DNA from: Cellulosimicrobium sp. Marseille-Q4280
GTDB lineage: Bacteria > Actinomycetota > Actinomycetes > Actinomycetales > Cellulomonadaceae
Direction of reading: 5' to 3'
Length of the DNA stretch: 64,000 nt
NCBI RefSeq assembly: GCF_943181405.1
Contig: NZ_CALPBY010000007.1
Coordinates: 248,001 to 312,000 of the forward strand
A program made the translations under genes and the position numbers. The notes beneath the pieces were generated by a model. That model was not told the origin of the DNA, ran no database searches, and was given only the letters and a program-made list of their open reading frames with translations. Of the stretch, positions 17,038 to 28,454 are shown one piece after another. Positions within the stretch are counted from its first letter, which is position 1, and the number at the start of each line of letters is the position of its first letter.

Positions 17038-17967
17038 GTGGGCGCGGACCTGCCCCCGCTCGGGGTCCCGCCGCGGGGCACCACGCTCGTCCTGCGCGGG
17101 CGTGAGCTCGGACGCCCCGCGGTGATGGCGATCGTCAACCGCACCGACGACTCGTTCTGGGCGGGGGCCCGCCAGCTCGACGACGACGCCGCGCTCGCGG
17201 CCGTCGCGCGCGCGGCCGAGGAGGGCGCGGACCTCCTCGACGTTGGCGGGGTGCGTGCGGGCGTCGGGCCCGAGGTGACGACCGCCGAGGAGATCCGGCG
17301 CGTCGTGCCGTTCGTCGCCCGGGTGCGCGAGGAGTTCCCGGACCTGCTCGTCAGCGTCGACACGTGGCGCGCCGAGGTCGCCCACGAGGCGGCGCTCGCG
17401 GGCGCCGACCTCGTCAACGACACGTGGGCCGGTCACGACCCGCGACTGGTCGAGGTCGCGGGCGCGCACGGGATCGGGGTCGTGTGCTCCCACACGGGCG
17501 GCGCGACGCCGCGGACCGACCCGTACCGCGTGGCCTACCCGGCCCTGCCCGGTGCCGCGGACGACCGTGACGGCGTCGTGCAGGACGTCGTGGCGACGCT
17601 GCGGGCAGCGGCCGAGCGGGCCGTGGCGTGCGGCGTCCCGCGAGCCTCCGTGCTCGTCGACCCGACGCACGACTTCGGCAAGAACACGTGGCACTCGCTG
17701 CACCTGCTGCGGCGCACCGAGGTGCTCGCCGGGCTCGGGTTCCCCCTCCTCATGGCGCTGTCGCGCAAGGACTTCGTCGGCGAGACCCTCGACCTGCCGC
17801 CCGACGAACGCCTCGAGGGGACCCTCGCCGCGACCGCCGTCGCGGCGTGGCTCGGCGCCCGGGTGTTCCGCGCGCACGACGTCGCGGCGACGCGCCGCGT
17901 GCTCGACCTCGTCGCGGCCGTGCGCGACGAGGCCCCGCCCGCGAGGGCGCTGCGAGGGCTCGTGTGA
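17038..17967 (+). CDS. folP2: dihydropteroate-synthase homologue of the folP2 type
   Basis: 309-aa TIM barrel of the pterin-binding family. It shows [17 protein letters not shown] at ~25-41, where true DHPS has a GVxNVTPDSFSDGG-like loop. It also shows [36 protein letters not shown] (~108-131), ILVDP-like [17 protein letters not shown] and [12 protein letters not shown]. The altered first substrate loop and the LOG neighbour match mycobacterial FolP2 (Rv1207), reported to lack DHPS activity. A role outside folate synthesis is therefore possible. GTG 17038 is the first start after the upstream stop. The 3' end overlaps the next gene (GTGA). Confidence 0.82.
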   Translation: MGADLPPLGVPPRGTTLVLRGRELGRPAVMAIVNRTDDSFWAGARQLDDDAALAAVARAAEEGADLLDVGGVRAGVGPEVTTAEEIRRVVPFVARVREEFPDLLVSVDTWRAEVAHEAALAGADLVNDTWAGHDPRLVEVAGAHGIGVVCSHTGGATPRTDPYRVAYPALPGAADDRDGVVQDVVATLRAAAERAVACGVPRASVLVDPTHDFGKNTWHSLHLLRRTEVLAGLGFPLLMALSRKDFVGETLDLPPDERLEGTLAATAVAAWLGARVFRAHDVAATRRVLDLVAAVRDEAPPARALRGLV

Positions 17968-19208
17968 CTGTGGCCTCCGACGAGCCCCCGGGGGTCGCGG
18001 GCCGGTCGGTGCGGCCGTCGCGCCCCGCCGGCCGCGCCCTGCAGCCGCGCACATGGCCGTGGTGGGCCCAGGCCCTCGCCGTGTACGCCCTCGCGCGCGC
18101 ACTGAGCGCGGTGGTCCTCGTCGTCGTCTCCCGCGCGCAGGAGGAGAACCTCTGGACCGACGCGGCGCCGTCGTACCTGGCCTACGTGGGCCGGATGTGG
18201 GACGCGAGCTGGTACGAGCAGATCTACGCGTCGGGCTACCCCGCCGTCCTGCCCGTGGGCGAGGACGGCGCGGTCGAGCAGAACGCGTGGGCCTTCTTCC
18301 CGCTCTTCCCGGCGCTCGTGCGCGGCCTCGACGCCGTCACCGGGGCCGGGTGGGACGTCCTGGCGCCGACGCTCGCGCTCGCCTGCGGGGCGGGGGCCGT
18401 CGTCGTGATCCACCGGCTCGTCGCGACGGCGGGCGCGGCGGCCGTCGAGCGGCGGCCCGGCCTGCCGCTCGCGACCGTGCTGCTCGTGAGCGTCTTCCCG
18501 TCGAGCCCGGTGCTCCAGGTCGCCTACACGGAGTCGCTCGCCCTCCTGCTGGTCGCAGCCTCCCTGCTGCTCGTCGCGCGCCGCCGGTACGGGTGGGCTG
18601 CGCTCGTGATCCTGCTCCTCGGGCTCACGCGCGCCGTCGCGCTCCCCATGGCGGCGGTGGTGGTCTGGCACGCGTTCGTCAGGTGGCGCCGTGGTGACCT
18701 GCGGGGGCCCGACGTCGCGCGCCTGGGCGCCCTCCTCGCCGTCGCCCTGGGCAGCGGGCTGCTGTGGCCGTGGGTGTGCGGCCTGGTCACGGGCACGCAC
18801 CAGGGGTACTTCCGGACGCAGGAGGCGTGGCGCGGCGGCGCGGACGTCGTCCCGTTCGTGCCGTGGGTCGACGTGTCGCGCTGGTTGTTCGACGGCACCG
18901 GACCGTGGGTCCTCGGGCTGCTGCTCGTCGTGGTGGCCGCCCTGGTGCTCAACCCCGTCGCGGCACGGCTCGGCCCCGAGATGCACGCGTGGGCCGGTGC
19001 CTACCTCGCCTATCTCGTCGCGACGGTCCAGCCGGGGACCTCGCTCGTGCGCTTCCTCCTCCTCGCGTTCCCGCTCGGCGCGGTCACCGCCGGCTGGACC
19101 CGCTCGCGCGCGTGGCTCACGGCGGTCTGCCTCGTGCTCGTCGCCGGTCAGGCGTGGTGGGTCTGGGAGCTGTGGCGGCTCGTCCCGCCGTCGGGCTGGC
19201 CGCCGTGA
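17964..19208 (+). CDS. polytopic GT-C fold glycosyltransferase, PIG-V/mannosyltransferase-like
   Basis: 414 aa with about 8-10 transmembrane segments. After the first membrane helix comes YLAYVGRMWDASWYEQIYASGYP (~70-92) and then NAWAFFPLFPALVRGL (~107-122). These are the WDxxWY...GYP and AFFPLxP signatures of PIG-V-type dolichyl/polyprenyl-phosphate-dependent mannosyltransferases; the acidic residue in the first loop is the expected catalytic site. Later helices include LATVLLVSVFPSSPVLQVAYTESLALLL. The acceptor is unknown: a cell-envelope glycan or glycolipid is plausible. It overlaps folP2 by 4 bp. Confidence 0.78.
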   Translation: MTVASDEPPGVAGRSVRPSRPAGRALQPRTWPWWAQALAVYALARALSAVVLVVVSRAQEENLWTDAAPSYLAYVGRMWDASWYEQIYASGYPAVLPVGEDGAVEQNAWAFFPLFPALVRGLDAVTGAGWDVLAPTLALACGAGAVVVIHRLVATAGAAAVERRPGLPLATVLLVSVFPSSPVLQVAYTESLALLLVAASLLLVARRRYGWAALVILLLGLTRAVALPMAAVVVWHAFVRWRRGDLRGPDVARLGALLAVALGSGLLWPWVCGLVTGTHQGYFRTQEAWRGGADVVPFVPWVDVSRWLFDGTGPWVLGLLLVVVAALVLNPVAARLGPEMHAWAGAYLAYLVATVQPGTSLVRFLLLAFPLGAVTAGWTRSRAWLTAVCLVLVAGQAWWVWELWRLVPPSGWPP

Positions 19209-19234
19209 CGCCCGGGACCTGGGCCGGGGTGAAC

Positions 19235-19240
19235 TAGACT
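19235..19240 (+). promoter_or_regulatory. probable -10 TAGACT for the DUF3117 gene
   Basis: TAGACT within GGTGAACTAGACTGTGC is the best promoter-like element in the 171-bp gap before 19380. It would give a leader of about 130 nt containing a CCCCGC/GCGGGG hairpin at 19331-19346. Confidence 0.35.
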
Positions 19241-19379
19241 GTGCTGCGGGCGTCGTCGGAGGTCGGACGCGCGTCCGGGGTGCGCGGTGGTGCACGCCCG
19301 GGCGTCGGTCGGGCCCTGATGGGCGCCCCTCCCCGCGCACGCGGGGTGGACCCGGGACTACGGAAATGGAGAGCCACCA

Positions 19380-19547
19380 ATGGCTGCGATGAAGCCGCGG
19401 ACGGGTGACGGCCCGCTGGAGGTCACCAAGGAAGGGCGAGGCATCGTCATGCGCGTCCCGCTCGAGGGTGGTGGGCGGCTCGTCGTGGAGCTCAACGCGA
19501 CCGAGGCCAGCGAGCTCGGCGACGCGCTCCAGGCCGTGGTGGGCTGA
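19380..19547 (+). CDS. DUF3117 family small protein
   Basis: 55 aa: MAAMKPRTGDGPLEVTKEG, then GIVMRVPLEGGGRLVVELNA and a short helix TEASELGDALQAVVG. This is the conserved actinobacterial DUF3117 protein (Rv1211 in M. tuberculosis), near-invariant in length and function unknown. GGAGAG lies 6 nt before ATG 19380. It follows the folP2/glycosyltransferase block, as in mycobacteria. Confidence 0.9.
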   Translation: MAAMKPRTGDGPLEVTKEGRGIVMRVPLEGGGRLVVELNATEASELGDALQAVVG

Positions 19548-21218
19548 TTGGCGGCTCGTGACCGCGCCGTGACGGGGGCGCCCGGCATCCCGCGCCCGCT
19601 GCCCGACGTGGTGGCGGCCCGGGGGACCGTGCGCGAGTCCCCGCTCCTGGTGGACGACGACGTCGCGGCGCTCGTCGTCGCCGTCGCTCCCGCCCGGGAG
19701 CCGGGGGACGGTCTCCAGCCCCGCGCCGGTACCGTCGACGCCGCGGTGCGGTACGGCGTCGACCTCGCGGAGCTGGCCGAGCGCTCCGGCGGTCCCTCGT
19801 TCGAGGGGCGGCCCGGCGACGTCGTGCGCGTCGACCTGCCGCGCGCCCACGTGGGGTCGCCCGGGAGACTGCCGTGGGCCGGGCTGCCGACGCGGCTCGT
19901 CCTCCTGGGCGTCGGGTCCGGGGACGCTGCCGCACTGCGGCGGGCCGGCGCTGCGCTCGCCCGCTCGGTCCGCGGGCTCGAACGCGTCGTGAGCGCCGTG
20001 ACGTCCGAGGCGGACCCGGACGAGGTGCGCGCTTTCGTCGAGGGCTACCTGCTCGCGGCCTACCGGCAGCAGCGCCGCTCCGGCTCGGCAGCCGTCCGGC
20101 CGTCGGCGCGGACCCCGGCGCAGGAGCCCACCGGGCGACGCGGTGCCGAGGCGCCGGCCGAGCAGCTCGTGCTCCTCACCGCGGAGTCGAGCCACGACCC
20201 GGAGCCGGCGATCGAGGCCGCCCGACGGGCCGCGCGCGCCACCTGGCTCGCCCGGGACCTGGCGAACACGCCCTCGGACCTGAAGGACCCCGCCTGGCTC
20301 GCGGAGCAGGCCCGCTCGATCGCGGAGGAGCACGGCCTGGACGTCCGCGTCCGCGGAGCGGACGAGCTCGCGACCGAGGGCTTCGGGGCGATCCTCGCCG
20401 TCGGCGCCGGCTCGGCGCGCGAGCCACGGCTCGTGACGGTCACCTACGACCCGCGCGACCACGGAACGGTCGCGGACGGCACGGGCTCGCCCCGCCACGT
20501 CGTGGTCGTCGGCAAGGGGATCACGTACGACACCGGCGGCCTGTCGATCAAGCCGCGCGAGGCCATGGTGCCGATGAAGACCGACATGGCCGGCGCAGCG
20601 GTGGCGCTCGCCGTCGTGATCGGCGCCGCGGAGACGCGGTCCGCGCACCGTGTGACGGCGGTGCTCCCTCTCGCGGAGAACCACGTCGGCGCGGCCTCGT
20701 ACCGGCCCGGTGACGTGCTGCGCACCTGGTCGGGGCGCACGGTCGAGGTCGCGAACACGGACGCCGAGGGGCGTCTCGTCCTCGCGGACGCGCTCGGCTA
20801 CGCGCTCGCCGAGCTCGCGCCGGACGTGCTCGTCGACGTCGCGACGCTCACCGGTGCCGCGAGCCTCGGCCTCGGGCGGGGGCACGGCGCGCTCTACGCG
20901 ACCGACGACGCGCTCGCCGGGGCGATCGAGGACGCCGCGGTCGCCACCGGGGAGCGCGTGTGGCGCATGCCCCTGGTGGAGGACTACGCGCAGGCCCTGC
21001 GGTCCGAGGTGGCGGACCTGCGCCACGTCCCCCTCGAGAGCCCTGGGGGAGGGTCGATCACGGCCGCGCTGTTCCTGCGCGAGTTCGTCGGGGACGTGCC
21101 GTGGGCGCACCTCGACATCGCGGGACCGGCCCGGGCGACGTCCGACCGCCACGAGGTCACCGAGGGCGCCACGGGCTACGGCGCGCGACTGCTCCTGGCG
21201 GCGCTGGACCGGCTCTGA
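19548..21218 (+). CDS. pepA: leucyl aminopeptidase, M17 family
   Basis: Cytosolic di-metal aminopeptidase, 549-556 aa depending on start. The catalytic C-terminal domain shows HVVVVGKGITYDTGGLSIKP (~316-335, metal-binding Lys/Asp), MKTDMAGAAVAL (~341-352) and the M17 signature NTDAEGRLVLADAL (~403-416). The N-terminal half is the macrodomain-like M17 region, with ARDLANTPSDLKDP at the junction. TTG 19548 directly follows the DUF3117 stop with GGTGGG upstream; GTG 19569 is an equally possible start. Confidence 0.92.
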   Translation: MAARDRAVTGAPGIPRPLPDVVAARGTVRESPLLVDDDVAALVVAVAPAREPGDGLQPRAGTVDAAVRYGVDLAELAERSGGPSFEGRPGDVVRVDLPRAHVGSPGRLPWAGLPTRLVLLGVGSGDAAALRRAGAALARSVRGLERVVSAVTSEADPDEVRAFVEGYLLAAYRQQRRSGSAAVRPSARTPAQEPTGRRGAEAPAEQLVLLTAESSHDPEPAIEAARRAARATWLARDLANTPSDLKDPAWLAEQARSIAEEHGLDVRVRGADELATEGFGAILAVGAGSAREPRLVTVTYDPRDHGTVADGTGSPRHVVVVGKGITYDTGGLSIKPREAMVPMKTDMAGAAVALAVVIGAAETRSAHRVTAVLPLAENHVGAASYRPGDVLRTWSGRTVEVANTDAEGRLVLADALGYALAELAPDVLVDVATLTGAASLGLGRGHGALYATDDALAGAIEDAAVATGERVWRMPLVEDYAQALRSEVADLRHVPLESPGGGSITAALFLREFVGDVPWAHLDIAGPARATSDRHEVTEGATGYGARLLLAALDRL

Positions 21219-21228
21219 CGGGTGGTCC

Positions 21229-21921
21229 TCAGCGGCGCACGGCGAGCAGCAGGCCGTCGCCGCTCGGCAGGAGCGCCGGGAGCACGCGGTCGTCGGCGCG
21301 CAGCGAACGCCCGACCTCGCGCACGATCGTGGTGACCTCGTCGCGTCGCGCCGGGTCGGCGACGCGGTCGTGCGAGAGTGCGCCGTCCACGGCCAGCACC
21401 CCGCCCGGGCGCAGGAGCCGCAGACCCTGCTCGACGAACTCGGGATAGCTGTGCTTGTCGGCCCCGACGAGGACGAGGTCGTACGCGCCGTCGGTGAGGC
21501 GGGGCAGGACGTCGCTCGCCCGGCCGGGGATCGTCCGGGTGCGTGCCGGCGGCAGCCCTTCCTCGGCGAAGGCCTCCTTCGCCGCGCGCTGGTGCTCGAC
21601 CTCGACGTCGATCGTGGTGAGGACGCCGTCCGCGGGCATGCCGCGCAGCAGCCAGAGCGACGCGACGCCCGTGCCCGTGCCGATCTCCACCACGGAGCGT
21701 GCCCCGAGCGCCGCGGCGAGGACGCGCAGGACCGCGCCGGCGCCGGGCAGGATGGCCGGGCAGCCGAGCTCGGCGGCGCGGTCGCGGGCGCGCAGGAGGA
21801 CCTCGTCCTCGGGGACGAAGTCCTCGCTGTACACCCAGCTGGCCGCCTTGGCGCTGCGGTTGGTGCCGACGTCGTTGCTGATCGAAGCCTCCGCGTGCTC
21901 GGGCCCTGACTTCCCTCGCAC
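21229..21921 (-). CDS. SAM-dependent O-methyltransferase (class I, family 3)
   Basis: 230 aa. Rossmann methyltransferase: [20 protein letters not shown] (~76-95, motif I), [18 protein letters not shown] (motif II), [33 protein letters not shown] (~148-180, metal/catechol-binding Asp region). This is the catechol/caffeoyl-CoA-type O-methyltransferase family, equivalent in position to Rv1220c upstream of sigE. Substrate unknown. GTG 21921 is chosen because typical homologues begin just before the [17 protein letters not shown] segment; no ribosome binding site decides it, so the start is uncertain. Confidence 0.85.
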   Translation of the reverse strand: MRGKSGPEHAEASISNDVGTNRSAKAASWVYSEDFVPEDEVLLRARDRAAELGCPAILPGAGAVLRVLAAALGARSVVEIGTGTGVASLWLLRGMPADGVLTTIDVEVEHQRAAKEAFAEEGLPPARTRTIPGRASDVLPRLTDGAYDLVLVGADKHSYPEFVEQGLRLLRPGGVLAVDGALSHDRVADPARRDEVTTIVREVGRSLRADDRVLPALLPSGDGLLLAVRR

Positions 21922-22098
21922 CCGGCGGGCGCGGGATGGGTGCGGGGTGGGCGCGGAGCGCACCCTGTCTCGGATGGTACCCGCGATCGCCCACGACGCC
22001 CGGGACGACGCCCCGTCCGGTGCCGGCGGCGCGCCGGGGCCCGTCCGCCCACGTGTGCGCGTGGCGTGGACGTGCGGCGCGGGTCCGGTCGGGGACCG

Positions 22099-22124
22099 GG
22101 AACACCGGCCGGGCACCGGGCGTT
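22099..22124 (+). promoter_or_regulatory. ECF-type promoter GGAAC-N18-GTT upstream of sigE
   Basis: GGAAC at 22099-22103 and GTT at 22122-22124 are 18 bp apart, the classic actinobacterial stress ECF-sigma promoter spacing. They end 11 bp before the sigE ATG, which suggests autoregulation or control by a related ECF factor. Confidence 0.5.
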
Positions 22125-22135
22125 CTTCTGGGACG

Positions 22136-22768
22136 ATGAACGGTGTGAGCGACAGACGACCGACGACCCCGGCGAGCGGACCGGAGGGCGCGGGCGCGTG
22201 GGTTCCGCCCTCCTGGGACGAGATCGTCCGCGAGCACTCGGCCCGCGTGTTCCGGCTCGCCTACCGCCTCACCGGGAACCGGCACGACGCCGAGGACCTC
22301 ACCCAGGAGACGTTCGTCCGCGTGTTCCGCTCGTTGTCGAGCTACACGCCGGGCACGTTCGAGGGCTGGCTCCACCGGATCACCACGAACCTCTTCCTCG
22401 ACCAGGTCCGCCGCAAGCAGCGCATCCGCATGGAGGCCATGGGCGACGACGACTCCCACTACCCGGCCCGTGGGGAGCTCGCCCAGCCCGAGCGGGGCTT
22501 CGAGCACGCGAACCTCGACCACGACGTCCAGCGCGCGCTCGACGGCCTGAGCCCCGAGTACCGCGCGGCCGTCGTGCTGTGCGACATCGAAGGGCTGTCC
22601 TACGAGGAGATCGCGCTCACGCTCGGGATCAAGCTCGGGACCGTGCGCTCCCGGATCCACCGCGCCCGCGCGCAGCTGCGCGCGGCGCTGCCGCACCGCG
22701 ACCCGCACGACCGGCCGGCCTCCTCCTCCGACGAGCGGTCCGTGCGCACCGCCCAGGAGGTGGCGTGA
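22136..22768 (+). CDS. sigE: ECF RNA polymerase sigma factor SigE
   Basis: 210 aa. Region 2 (~25-95) contains [30 protein letters not shown] and the -10-binding [22 protein letters not shown]. Region 4 (~130-185) contains [44 protein letters not shown] with the -35 helix-turn-helix. Position before an anti-sigma factor, htrA and tatB matches M. tuberculosis sigE (Rv1221), a surface-stress sigma factor. ATG 22136 is used; GTG 22145 is a possible alternative. It overlaps the anti-sigma gene by 4 bp. Confidence 0.92.
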   Translation: MNGVSDRRPTTPASGPEGAGAWVPPSWDEIVREHSARVFRLAYRLTGNRHDAEDLTQETFVRVFRSLSSYTPGTFEGWLHRITTNLFLDQVRRKQRIRMEAMGDDDSHYPARGELAQPERGFEHANLDHDVQRALDGLSPEYRAAVVLCDIEGLSYEEIALTLGIKLGTVRSRIHRARAQLRAALPHRDPHDRPASSSDERSVRTAQEVA

Positions 22769-23691
22769 CGTCCCACCTGGGATCGCGGCTCTCCGCGCTC
22801 GTCGACGGCCAGCTCTCGCCGGCCGAGTCCGAGCGCGCTCTCAGCCACGTCGCGGGGTGCCGCCGGTGCGCCGACGAGCTCGCCGCGGCCCGGGACGCAC
22901 GCCGTGCACTGAGCGCCGCCGCCCACGTCGAGCCGGCGCCCGACCTCACCGCGCGACTCCTCGCGCTCTCGGCCCAGATCCCCCCGAGCGACCAGGACCC
23001 GCTGCGCCGTGCGCCGACGGCCGCCGACCCGTGGGCGCAGCGCCCCGTCCTGCCGGCCGGGGCGTGGAGCGGCGAGCTGCGCGGCGGGATGCTCCGTCGG
23101 CGGGTCGCGATGGTGGTCGCCGGAGGTGCCGGGGTCGTGGCCGTCGGGCTGTTCGCGCTCGGCGAGAGCCCGGTCGTCACCCCGGAGCTGCACCGGTCGG
23201 ACCCCCTGACAGTGCTGGCCCAGGCCGCCCCGCGCATCACCGCGGCGGGGACCGGCTCGGTGGCCGGCGGCGCCGAGACCGGTCTCGCGTCGCTCGCGGC
23301 GCAGGGTTGGACCGGGCCCACCGAGCTGCCCGACGGTGTCACGGTGGCCGCCGTGCGGGAGGACGCGGCCCGGCGGGTCCTCGAGATCGACCTCGCCACC
23401 CCGACGGGGGAGATCGTCGTCCGTGAGCAGGTCGGTCTGCTCGACGAGGCCGCGCTCGCCGGTCTCGACACCTGGGACGTCGACGGTCGCCGCGTGCACG
23501 TGCTGTCCGAGGAACCGTGGCACGTGGTGTGGCAGTCCGGTGACACGGTGGTCGACGTCGTCGCGGACACCGAGGACGAGGTGCTGGCCGATCTCGTGGC
23601 GGCGTTCCCCGACCGCGACTACGATGCCGGGGTCCCGGCGCGCATCTCCCGGGGCTGGACGACCATGACAGGAGCGCTCGGCACCTCATGA
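22765..23691 (+). CDS. rseA: anti-sigma factor with zinc-binding ZAS domain, membrane helix and large extracytoplasmic domain
   Basis: 308 aa. The N-terminal ZAS motif is H28-x3-C32-x2-C35 ([12 protein letters not shown]), which sequesters SigE. A linker leads to one hydrophobic segment at ~115-134, then ~170 exported residues. That outer domain ([13 protein letters not shown]... [15 protein letters not shown]... [19 protein letters not shown]) has no motif I can name. Mycobacterial RseA (Rv1222) is only about 150 aa, so this version carries its own sensor-like domain. AGGAGG precedes GTG 22765. It overlaps sigE and htrA by 4 bp each. Confidence 0.85.
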   Translation: MTSHLGSRLSALVDGQLSPAESERALSHVAGCRRCADELAAARDARRALSAAAHVEPAPDLTARLLALSAQIPPSDQDPLRRAPTAADPWAQRPVLPAGAWSGELRGGMLRRRVAMVVAGGAGVVAVGLFALGESPVVTPELHRSDPLTVLAQAAPRITAAGTGSVAGGAETGLASLAAQGWTGPTELPDGVTVAAVREDAARRVLEIDLATPTGEIVVREQVGLLDEAALAGLDTWDVDGRRVHVLSEEPWHVVWQSGDTVVDVVADTEDEVLADLVAAFPDRDYDAGVPARISRGWTTMTGALGTS

Positions 23692-25226
23692 CCGATCCCG
23701 CTGCATCCTCGCCCGGCGGCGACGCCCCGAAGCGCCCTGACGAGGCACCGCAGGCACCGCAGGCACCGCAGGCACCGCAGGCACCGCACAACCCCTTCGC
23801 GCCGCCGTCGGCGTACCGGTCCGTCGCCCGCGTCGCTCCGACGTCGCTCCCGGTGCCGCCGCCCCCGTCCCGGACGGACGCCTCCGCGCCGGGGACCCGT
23901 GAGCCGGGGACCCGGGAGCCTGCGGCGAGCGGGCCGGCGACGAACGGGTCGACCGTCCCCGCCGCGACCGGCACGACGGCTCTGGGACGCACCGGTGCCT
24001 CGGCGCAGGACCCGTGGGACCCGTTGCGCTCGTTCGGCGAGCCGTCCGCGACCTCGCCGGTGGGCGGTTATCCCGACCTCGGTCGGCCGACGGTGGACCC
24101 GACGCTCGTCGCGCCGCCCGTCGTCGCGGGACGACGCCGACGGCTGGGCACGGGCAGCGTCGTGAGCCTCGTCGTCCTCGCGCTCGTCGCGGGAGCGCTC
24201 GGCGGGGTGGCGGCCGACCGTCTCCTCGACGGACCGTCGCAGCGGACGGCCGTCACCCTGCCCGCGGCGAGCGTCGAGTCGGAGGTGGATCGGGCGCCCG
24301 GCTCCGTGGCGGACATCGCGGCGACCGTGCTGCCCAGCGTCGTCTCGCTCCAGGTGCGGGGCGGGGACGGTGTCGCGACGGGTTCCGGGTTCGTGCTCAC
24401 GGAGGACGGCTACATCCTCACGAACAACCACGTCGTGGCCGGCGCGTCCGACGGCGGCGAGGTCGTCGTGCTCTTCGCCGACGGCCACGAGAGCCCGGCC
24501 GAGCTCGTCGGCCGGACGGTCGACTACGACCTCGCGGTCGTCAAGGTCGAGGACTCCGGCCTGACCCCGCTCGCGCTGGGCGACTCCGACGGCGTGGCCG
24601 TCGGGGACCCGGTGGTCGCCGTCGGGGCGCCCCTCGGGCTCAACGGCACCGTCACGACGGGCATCGTCAGCGCGCTCAACCGGCCCGTGCAGGCCGGGGA
24701 GGCGGCGCAGACGGCGTTCATCAACGCCATCCAGACGGACGCGGCGATCAACCCGGGCAACTCCGGGGGGCCGCTCGTCAACGGGCAGGGCGAGGTCGTC
24801 GGGATCAACTCCGCCATCGCGCAGCCGCCGGGTGCCATGGCGGCGACGGGAAGCATCGGCCTGGGTTTCGCGATCCCCTCCAACCAGGCGCGACGGACGG
24901 CGGAACAGCTCATCGGCGACGGCGTCGCGACCTACCCGGTCATCGGCGTGCTGCTCGACCAGCGGTACCAGGGCGAGGGCGTCCAGGTCTCGACCGACGA
25001 GCAGCAGGGGCAGCAGGCCGTGACCCCCGAGGGTCCCGCCGACGCCGCGGGGATCCGCCCCGGCGACGTCATCCTGTCGATCGACGGGCGCCCCGTCACG
25101 GAGTCCGACGAGCTCATCGTCGCGATCCGCGCCAAGGCACCGGGGGACGCGGTCACGCTGCGCGTGCGGACCGACGGGCAGGAGCGCGACGTGCGTGTCG
25201 TCCTCGACGAGGCGACGAGCGAGTAG
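23688..25226 (+). CDS. htrA: HtrA/DegP-family membrane-anchored serine protease with PDZ domain
   Basis: 512 aa. Residues 1-150 are Pro-rich and disordered, with a PQA PQA PQA PQA repeat near 20-32. A membrane anchor lies at ~152-178 (VVSLVVLALVAGALGGVAA). The trypsin-like domain has His248 (NNHVVAG), Asp281 (DYDLAVVK) and Ser359 (NPGNSGGPL). One PDZ domain follows (~425-505: EGPADAAGIRPGDVILSIDGRPV). It is probably an envelope quality-control protease in the SigE regulon, matching Rv1223. ATGA overlap with the anti-sigma gene shows translational coupling. Confidence 0.93.
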   Translation: MTDPAASSPGGDAPKRPDEAPQAPQAPQAPQAPHNPFAPPSAYRSVARVAPTSLPVPPPPSRTDASAPGTREPGTREPAASGPATNGSTVPAATGTTALGRTGASAQDPWDPLRSFGEPSATSPVGGYPDLGRPTVDPTLVAPPVVAGRRRRLGTGSVVSLVVLALVAGALGGVAADRLLDGPSQRTAVTLPAASVESEVDRAPGSVADIAATVLPSVVSLQVRGGDGVATGSGFVLTEDGYILTNNHVVAGASDGGEVVVLFADGHESPAELVGRTVDYDLAVVKVEDSGLTPLALGDSDGVAVGDPVVAVGAPLGLNGTVTTGIVSALNRPVQAGEAAQTAFINAIQTDAAINPGNSGGPLVNGQGEVVGINSAIAQPPGAMAATGSIGLGFAIPSNQARRTAEQLIGDGVATYPVIGVLLDQRYQGEGVQVSTDEQQGQQAVTPEGPADAAGIRPGDVILSIDGRPVTESDELIVAIRAKAPGDAVTLRVRTDGQERDVRVVLDEATSE

Positions 25227-25229
25227 TCT
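25224..25229 (+). promoter_or_regulatory. -10 hexamer TAGTCT formed from the htrA stop codon (leaderless tatB)
   Basis: The htrA stop TAG is the first half of TAGTCT. The GTG of tatB follows after 6 nt with no ribosome binding site. Confidence 0.55.
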
Positions 25230-25235
25230 GACGCC

Positions 25236-27309
<2,074 letters not shown>

Positions 27310-27318
27310 TCTCAGGGC

Positions 27319-28434
27319 GTGACCACGCAGGACCGCCCTGGGCCGACGACGCTCCGGCGTGTCACGGCCCGTGCGGCGGCGGTCGAGGAGTGGTGGAAGG
27401 ACAGCCGGCCCGGCCGCGCGACGTACCGCTACCTCTACTCCCGCGGCGCCCTCCTGTGCGGCGGCATCGCGTACTCCGCGCTGTTCTCGCTCTTCGCGGC
27501 GCTCACGATCGGGTACACGATCTTCGTGCAGGTCCTGGGCGGGCGCCAGGAGCTCATGGACGCCGTCTTCGCGTGGATCAACGACCTCGTGCCGGGCCTC
27601 ATCGCCGTCGACGGGTCGAGCGGTGTGATCCAGCCCGATGACCTGCTGCTCGACTCCGGGCTCAGCGTGACGAGCGCCATCGCAGGAGTCGTCCTGCTCT
27701 TCTCCGCCGTCTCGTTCATGTACCACCTCCGCGGTGCGGTGCGCACGATGTTCGGCGTGAGCGACGTAGGCCAGAGCCCGGTGCTCGCCCGCGTGCGCGC
27801 TTTCCTCGGCTTCGTCCTCCTCGCGATCATGATCCTCGTGTCGGCCGCAGCGGGCGTCGCGGTCACGACGCTGGGCAACCATGTGATGGCCGCTCTCGGC
27901 CTGTCGGGTGGCGCCGCGGTCCTCGTCGCGTTCTCGGGCCTGCTCGTCAGCGTGCTGATCGACGCGGTCGTCGTCGTGCTCGTGGTCGTCCTGCTCGCAG
28001 GCGTGGACGTGCGGCGCCGGGACCTCGTCGTCGGGTCTCTCACCGCCGCCACCGCCTTCGGGGGCCTGCGCTACCTCGGGTCGTCGTTCGTCGCGGGCAG
28101 CGCGAGCCGCAACGCCCTGCTCGCGTCGTTCGCCGTGCTGGTGACTTTGCTGCTGCTCGTGAACTTCATGGCGCGCATCCTCCTGGCGGTCTGCGCCTGG
28201 ATGGCCGACCCGCCGCGCGAGCCCGAGCCGGAGCCGGGCGGTCCGCGGCACGCCCGGGACGGCCGCCCCGAGCTCCCCGTGGTCGACGGCGCGCGGACGA
28301 ACCCGGGCCGCCACGTCCGAGTGGACGGCGAGGTCGGACCGGAGGAGCAGGTCCGTGCGGGCCACGGCAGGGGCAAGCCCTGGAGCCCTGTCGTCCGCGG
28401 CGTCCGCAAGGGCCGCCTCGCCCGCAGGACCTGA
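27319..28434 (+). CDS. YihY/BrkB-family integral membrane protein
   Basis: 371 aa with six predicted membrane segments: ~50-72, ~115-135, ~155-180, ~195-225, ~232-250 and ~265-285. YRYLYSRGALLCGGIAYSALFSLFAAL near the start and the FMYHLRGAVRTMFGV loop are characteristic of the YihY (formerly 'ribonuclease BN/BrkB') family. The ~80-residue hydrophilic C-terminus is charged. Function is unknown, perhaps transport or permeability. No ribosome binding site; leaderless start at GTG 27319. Confidence 0.85.
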   Translation: MTTQDRPGPTTLRRVTARAAAVEEWWKDSRPGRATYRYLYSRGALLCGGIAYSALFSLFAALTIGYTIFVQVLGGRQELMDAVFAWINDLVPGLIAVDGSSGVIQPDDLLLDSGLSVTSAIAGVVLLFSAVSFMYHLRGAVRTMFGVSDVGQSPVLARVRAFLGFVLLAIMILVSAAAGVAVTTLGNHVMAALGLSGGAAVLVAFSGLLVSVLIDAVVVVLVVVLLAGVDVRRRDLVVGSLTAATAFGGLRYLGSSFVAGSASRNALLASFAVLVTLLLLVNFMARILLAVCAWMADPPREPEPEPGGPRHARDGRPELPVVDGARTNPGRHVRVDGEVGPEEQVRAGHGRGKPWSPVVRGVRKGRLARRT

Positions 28435-28454
28435 TCACGAAGCGGGACGACGAA

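Noticed and set aside
19151-19165. Match to the structured-element core (GTGGTGGGTCTGG) in the glycosyltransferase gene
   Set aside because: Thirteen bases inside a coding run (WWVWEL) without flanking stems; a chance match.
17535-22052. Very long open frame on the minus strand across folP2, glycosyltransferase, pepA and the methyltransferase
   Set aside because: At >70% GC, antisense frames stay open by chance. Its translation is Arg/Pro/Gly-rich with no domain, and it covers five well-supported genes.
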